Assembly: GCA_902803185.1 (NCBI GenBank)
Contig: CADCOV010000273.1
Span: 1-8,262 of the forward strand
Direction: 5' to 3'
DNA: 8,262 nucleotides
DNA from: an uncultured Eubacteriales bacterium
GTDB taxonomy: Bacteria > Bacillota > Clostridia > Peptostreptococcales > Anaerovoracaceae
The notes under the pieces are model-generated. The model was not told where the DNA came from. It made no database searches and saw only the letters and a program-made list of their open reading frames with translations. The translations under genes and the position numbers were made by a program. Below, piece after piece: positions 5,801 through 8,262 of the stretch (the stretch's first letter is position 1; each line of letters begins with the position of its first letter).

Positions 5801-6374
5801 AAGCCAGGTCGTCATAGTCCCACATCTCGATCTTCTGGTTCTCGTGAGAAGTACGGAAACCGTCGAAGAAGTGAAGGACAGGCAGCGTTCCGTCGATCGC
5901 GGCCAGGTGGGCGACGGCGGCCAGGTCCATGACCTGCTGGACGCTGTTGGAGCAAAGCATGGCGAAACCGGTCTGACGGACAGCCATGACGTCTGCCTGA
6001 TCGCCGAAGATGGACAGAGCGTGGGTAGCCAGCGCTCTGGCGGAAACATGGAAGACCGCCGGGCTGTGCTCGCCGGCGAGCTTGTACATGTTCGGGATCA
6101 TAAGGAGCAGACCCTGGGAAGCGGTGAACGTGGAGGTGTAGGAACCGGCTGCGACGGAACCGTGGACCGCGCCTGCAGCGCCGCCTTCGGATTCCATCTC
6201 AACGATGGTGACCTTCTCGCCGAAGATGTTCTTTCTGTCTTCGGAGGTCCACTCATCCATGCTCTCTGCCATTGGGGAGGATGGTGTGATCGGATAGATC
6301 GCGGCTACTTCGGTGAAAGCATACGCTACATGCGCAGCAGCCGTGTTGCCATCCATTGTCTTGAGTTTTCTCAT
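2826..6374 (-). CDS. nifJ: Pyruvate:ferredoxin (flavodoxin) oxidoreductase, single-chain homodimeric type
   Basis: This cytoplasmic enzyme converts pyruvate and CoA to acetyl-CoA and CO2, passing electrons to ferredoxin or flavodoxin. It is central to anaerobic pyruvate use and to supplying reduced ferredoxin for hydrogenase or Rnf. The 1182-residue length is normal for the fused family. The N-terminal pyrimidine-binding part has YPITPSSPMAE (27-37) and ESEGGAAGA (61-69). A transketolase-C-like region follows (about 260-410), then the gamma domain with RFGDLPIKSTYYV. Two ferredoxin-type 4Fe-4S sites are CIQCNQCAYVCP (C696, C699, C702, C706) and CTGCGSCAQVCP (C751, C754, C757, C761). The cluster near thiamine diphosphate uses C820, C823 (CPGCGE), C848 (TGCSS) and probably C1076 (APCINHG). 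The TPP/Mg motif runs from GDG (967-969) to NTGG (1001-1004). No key residue is missing. The start has GGAAGGGAG at about 6393-6385, with 10 bases to the ATG. Arginine codons are AGA, CGT or CGC with no CGG, suggesting high expression. It is a single gene with its own promoter and terminator. Confidence 0.98.
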   Translation of the reverse strand: MRKLKTMDGNTAAAHVAYAFTEVAAIYPITPSSPMAESMDEWTSEDRKNIFGEKVTIVEMESEGGAAGAVHGSVAAGSYTSTFTASQGLLLMIPNMYKLAGEHSPAVFHVSARALATHALSIFGDQADVMAVRQTGFAMLCSNSVQQVMDLAAVAHLAAIDGTLPVLHFFDGFRTSHENQKIEMWDYDDLASMVNWDAVRAFKDGVFHPTHPRSMGPAEQPESYFQHREASNQDYLDAPDLFAKYMDKINEKIGTDYKPFNYYGAPDAEYVLVAMGSVCDAAEELIDHMVAAGKKVGIIEVHLYRPFSQKYLLNVMPETIKKIAVLDRTKEPGAPGEPLYLDMVATLKGTKFDGVEIMHGRYGMGSKDVQPGDILAAYENLWAAEPKKEFTLSINDDVTHLSLVPSHYPDTAPKGTVACKFWGLGADGTVGANKNSVKIIGDHTDKKVQAYFQYDSKKSGGVTISHLRFGDLPIKSTYYVKQADFVACHNEAYVNLYKMVEDVKPGGYFLLNCTWSDAELEDHLPATMKRYIAKNNIQFYTCNAVEIAKGIGLGARRTNSVLQAAFFKLANIIPIDEAAEYMKAAIRKTYGKKGENIVNMNIAAVEQGIEKVHKVEVPASWADVADDAAPAKFVGRDQNVTDYLNEVLFPYSRMNGDEIPVSVFTKSKDGSVPAGLAAFEKRGIATDVPVWDKTKCIQCNQCAYVCPHAVIRPFIVDAAQCEAIGGDAAAVKGAKGLEDKFFTMGISALDCTGCGSCAQVCPAKEKALTMVPVSDEVFGKEQEKYNYLFENVDNKDLPFNENNVKGSQFKQPLLEFSGACPGCGETPYAKLITQLFGDRMFIANATGCSSIWGNSLPSTPYTVNKEGRGPAWANSLFEDNAEFGYGIAVSMKARRNEMKTVVCRLAETLGETATAWVENMNDAQGAETTGKALLEACEKIADSNADAKYVVENKDMLIKPSVWIFGGDGWAYDIGYGGLDHVLASGENINVMVYDTEVYSNTGGQSSKSTPMGAVAKFAAAGKGVKKKDMVQIAMAYGYIYVAQIAMGANQAQTLQALKEAEAYDGPSLIIAYAPCINHGVKAGMNKAQEEMKHAVNSGYWNLVRYNPDLAKAGKNPLIIDSKDATESYRDFIMGEVRYNSLAARFPERAEALFTEAERQSKARFEHFKALKDSFANEFEGK

Positions 6375-6439
6375 GTGGATATATCTCCCTTCCTGATACT
6401 GAATGTGACAAGTAGATACTTTGTATACACACTGAGAAC

Positions 6440-6468
6440 ATCTTACTCTTTCCGGTATACAATGTCAA
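6440..6468 (-). promoter_or_regulatory. PFOR gene promoter
   Basis: On the minus strand, consensus TTGACA (6468-6463) and TAAGAT (6445-6440) are 17 bases apart. The predicted start is A6433, giving a 59-nt untranslated leader. The spacer contains TTGTATAC (6462-6455), and a second copy, GTGTATACAA (6430-6421), lies just after the start point. Both are centred on the palindrome GTATAC. The -35 strength suits a highly expressed central-metabolism gene. Confidence 0.75.
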
Positions 6469-6481
6469 TATTTTCACGGGA

Positions 6482-6501
6482 TTGTTAGACAACGCTAACC
6501 A
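6482..6501. promoter_or_regulatory. Inverted repeat upstream of the PFOR promoter, possible operator
   Basis: TTGTTAG (6482-6488) and CTAACCA (6495-6501) form an imperfect 7-bp inverted repeat with a 6-base spacer; six of seven positions are symmetric. Its centre is about 58 bases upstream of the predicted PFOR start, a usual place for an activator or upstream repressor site. The half-site resembles the TTGTTA of the redox repressor Rex, but the Rex site has a 4-base spacer in an 18-bp palindrome, so I do not assign it to Rex. It could equally be a chance repeat. Confidence 0.35.
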
Positions 6502-6517
6502 CTGTATTTCTGCCTGT

Positions 6518-6544
6518 ACAAAAGGGGCTTTCAAAAGCCCCTTT
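6518..6544 (-). terminator. Rho-independent terminator of the FN3-repeat protein gene
   Basis: On the minus strand AAAGGGGCTTT (6544-6534) pairs with AAAGCCCCTTT (6531-6521), effectively with a 4-base TTGA loop, and one more T plus GT follows. It begins three bases after the gene's TAA. The T run is short (four), but the GC core and position support termination before the PFOR promoter. Confidence 0.82.
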
Positions 6545-6547
6545 GTC

Positions 6548-8262
6548 TTAATATTTCAATGTTTTTCCGCTTCGGTACCCGCTCCAGACCGGGGACACCA
6601 CACGGATGGTGAAGCTGTAGGTCTTACCCTTCGTGAGCTTCGACTTCGGCACGGTGCAGGAGGTCCCGGAGGTGCTCGCAAGGGTCTTCCACTCCCCGCC
6701 TTTGACCTTGTACATGACCCGGTATTTCGTTGCCCCGGAGATCTTTCCCCAGGTCAGTTTGACCCCCGCACCGGTCTTCGCCGCGCTGCGCAAAGTCGGC
6801 GCCGTCACGAAGGTCTGGGCCTTCCCGGAATGATAGCCGCTGGCTGCGGCGGACACCGCTTTGACGGTGTAGGTGTACTTGGTGCCGTTCTTGACCCGGG
6901 TGTCGGTGAAGGCCAGCCCGGTGGTCTCCCCGATCTTGGACAAAGTCCCGTCCGCCTTGACCCGGTAGATCCGGTACTTCTGCGCGCCGGAAACCTTCCC
7001 CCAAGTCATTTTGATCCCGGTCGACACGTTCCGGATGTCGCTGATCGTCGGCGCTGATACGAAGGTCTGGGCCCTGCCGGAGCGATAGCCGCTGACCGAC
7101 CCGTCCACCGCCTTCACGGTGTACCAGTACTTGGTGCCGTTCTTCGCGGTCTGGTCCGTGAACGAGGTGCCGGTGGCCTCCCCCACCTTCGCGTATTCGC
7201 CGGCGGCGGTCTTCCGGAAGATCTGGTATTTGTCTGCGCCGGAGACCTTCCCCCAGGTCAGCCTGACGCCTGCGCAGACGTTGCCGATGCTGCTGATGGT
7301 CGGTGCGGTCACGAAGGTGATCGTCTTCAGGCTGTGGTAGCCGCTCGTATCGCCGATGATCGCTTTGACGGTGTAGCCGTAGGCGGTCCCCGCCGCCACC
7401 GACGTATCGGAGTAAGTGGTGCCGGTCAGGGAGGCGATCTTCTCCAGGCTGCCCCCCGCCGCCTTGCGGTAGACGTCATAGCGCTCCGCGCCATCCACGG
7501 CGGTCCAGGTCGTTTGGACGCCCTTAGTGAGGTTGCAGACCGTCACCGTCGGCGCGGTGACAAAGGTGATGTCGAGGCTCCCACTGCGGTCGCTCTCCGC
7601 CGGCGACCAGGCGGACACCGCGTAGCTGTAGGCCGTTCCGTTCGCCGCTGCAGTATCTGTGTAGGCCGTTCCTTCCGCAGTCCCGATGGCCGCCCAGTCT
7701 CCGGAGCCGTTTCTCCGCCAGATCTGGTAGCTCCGCACGCCCGGGACACTCTTCCAGGTCAGCTTGACGCCGGCCGTGATGTTGACCGCCGTCTTCATCT
7801 CCGGCGCCGCCGCCCGCTCATTGGGCAGGATCCGCAGCACGGACAGGGTCCCGTCCGCCGCCTCGGCCCGCACGGCGTACCGCACGCCTTCGGTCTCCGG
7901 GAGGCTCAAAGCCATCTCCGCCGTCCGCTCGAGCTGCACCCACTCCCCGGTCTCCGGGTCTTCCCGGTAGACCAAATAAGCGGAGGCCGCAGCGTTTCCG
8001 CTCCATTGGAGGGCGGTCCCCTCCTCCGTCACGGTGACCAGGTCGTTCGCCGGCGCGGCCATCCTGGTCATCAAAGCCCCCAGATAGTAGGAACTGGTGT
8101 TGACCTTGCCCGCCTTGTCCATGCAGCGGACGGTGTAGTAGTACTGCACGCCCTCTTCGGCGGTCAGGTCCTCGTAGGACAGCCCGGTGGTCTTCCCCAG
8201 GGTGGTCCAGGAGGACGCGTTGCTCGGGCGGCGCAGGATCTTGTAGTTCTCCGCGCCGGTGA
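6548..8262 (-). CDS. C-terminal part of a fibronectin type III-like repeat protein, 5' end beyond the window
   Basis: The reading frame is open from the right edge (first full codon 8260-8258) to TAA at 6550-6548, 571 residues of an incomplete protein. It is built from beta-sandwich repeats of about 84 residues: one partial at the edge (TGAENYKILRR...), then six starting at 8056, 7807, 7555, 7306, 7054 and 6802. The shared core is APT, a G-V/I-x-(L/M/T)-TW strand, a Y-x-I/V-(Y/F)-R-K strand, GTxFTD, NGTxYxYTVKA and SGYxSG. This is the FN3 pattern typical of secreted or surface proteins of gut Clostridia, where such arrays act as spacers or carbohydrate/protein-binding modules next to an N-terminal enzyme or adhesive domain. 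That domain, any signal peptide and the true start lie outside the window. The C-terminus ends ...SGYRSGKTLKY with no LPxTG motif, hydrophobic tail or S-layer domain, so nothing anchors it at this end. The GTG at 8149 is internal, not a start. Confidence 0.88.
   Translation of the reverse strand, partial: TGAENYKILRRPSNASSWTTLGKTTGLSYEDLTAEEGVQYYYTVRCMDKAGKVNTSSYYLGALMTRMAAPANDLVTVTEEGTALQWSGNAAASAYLVYREDPETGEWVQLERTAEMALSLPETEGVRYAVRAEAADGTLSVLRILPNERAAAPEMKTAVNITAGVKLTWKSVPGVRSYQIWRRNGSGDWAAIGTAEGTAYTDTAAANGTAYSYAVSAWSPAESDRSGSLDITFVTAPTVTVCNLTKGVQTTWTAVDGAERYDVYRKAAGGSLEKIASLTGTTYSDTSVAAGTAYGYTVKAIIGDTSGYHSLKTITFVTAPTISSIGNVCAGVRLTWGKVSGADKYQIFRKTAAGEYAKVGEATGTSFTDQTAKNGTKYWYTVKAVDGSVSGYRSGRAQTFVSAPTISDIRNVSTGIKMTWGKVSGAQKYRIYRVKADGTLSKIGETTGLAFTDTRVKNGTKYTYTVKAVSAAASGYHSGKAQTFVTAPTLRSAAKTGAGVKLTWGKISGATKYRVMYKVKGGEWKTLASTSGTSCTVPKSKLTKGKTYSFTIRVVSPVWSGYRSGKTLKY
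6551..8056 (-). repeat. Six tandem units of about 252 bp encoding FN3-like domains
   Basis: Unit boundaries, taken at the Ala-Pro that opens each domain, are 8056-7808, 7807-7556, 7555-7307, 7306-7055, 7054-6803 and 6802-6551 (82-84 codons each). The units are diverged at DNA level. The fourth and fifth are the most alike in protein (both with TWGKVSGA, NGTKY and SGY...SG(R/K)AQTFV). The first has lost most of the motif residues, and the last has a different second half (SKLTKGKTYSFTIRVVSP), as is usual for a terminal capping domain. Confidence 0.8.

Noticed and set aside
6482..6501. Rex operator call for the inverted repeat upstream of PFOR
   Set aside because: The half-site resembles TTGTTA, but the spacer is six bases where the Rex palindrome has four. 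A second Rex-like match over the -35 (about 6478-6461) fits only about 9 of 14 defined positions.
8147..8149. GTG at 8149 as the start of the FN3-repeat gene
   Set aside because: The frame stays open to the window edge and the residues upstream of it (TGAENYKILRR... through ...SYEDLTAEEG) form the first part of another FN3 unit, so the GTG is internal.

Overview
The window looks like chromosomal DNA from a GC-rich, strictly anaerobic Bacillota (Clostridia, plausibly Lachnospiraceae or a relative). The reasons are a single-chain pyruvate:ferredoxin oxidoreductase, a YlmH-family S4 protein, a type Ibeta DAHP synthase with a Thermotoga-like N-terminal domain, a fibronectin-III-like repeat protein of the kind common in gut Clostridia, and strong Shine-Dalgarno sites. 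The species cannot be named from the sequence. There are no tRNA or rRNA genes, CRISPR arrays, insertion sequences or phage genes.

Layout. Positions 1-734 (minus) hold the N-terminal three quarters of the DAHP synthase gene aroF. Positions 735-1044 are its regulatory leader: a promoter, a 20-residue leader peptide with a Tyr5-Phe3 run, and a Rho-independent terminator just before the aroF ribosome-binding site. Next is ylmH (1045-1809, minus), whose promoter seems to start transcription on its own start codon. Divergent from it is a PHP-domain metal-dependent phosphoesterase gene (1927-2712, plus), followed by a strong terminator. A long UUCG-capped hairpin (2764-2803) ends the convergent gene nifJ/pfor (2826-6374, minus), a full 1182-residue pyruvate:ferredoxin oxidoreductase with its own promoter and a possible operator upstream. 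A further terminator (6518-6544) ends a minus-strand gene open at the right edge, which encodes a repeat protein with six complete FN3-like units and one partial unit.

How they fit together. These are mostly independent transcription units rather than one operon. The most interesting element is the aroF leader. It looks like a complete enteric-style ribosome-mediated attenuator: a leader peptide rich in Tyr and Phe codons, mutually exclusive 1:2, 2:3 and 3:4 pairings, and a terminator. In Bacillota, amino-acid genes are more often controlled by T-boxes or by binding proteins such as TRAP. The aroF product also has the N-terminal domain that binds Tyr/Phe in its Thermotoga relative, so the pathway entry point would be controlled by the same end products at both the RNA and enzyme level. 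Other points worth noting are the apparently leaderless ylmH mRNA, the arginine-codon bias of the PFOR gene, and the inverted repeat upstream of its promoter.
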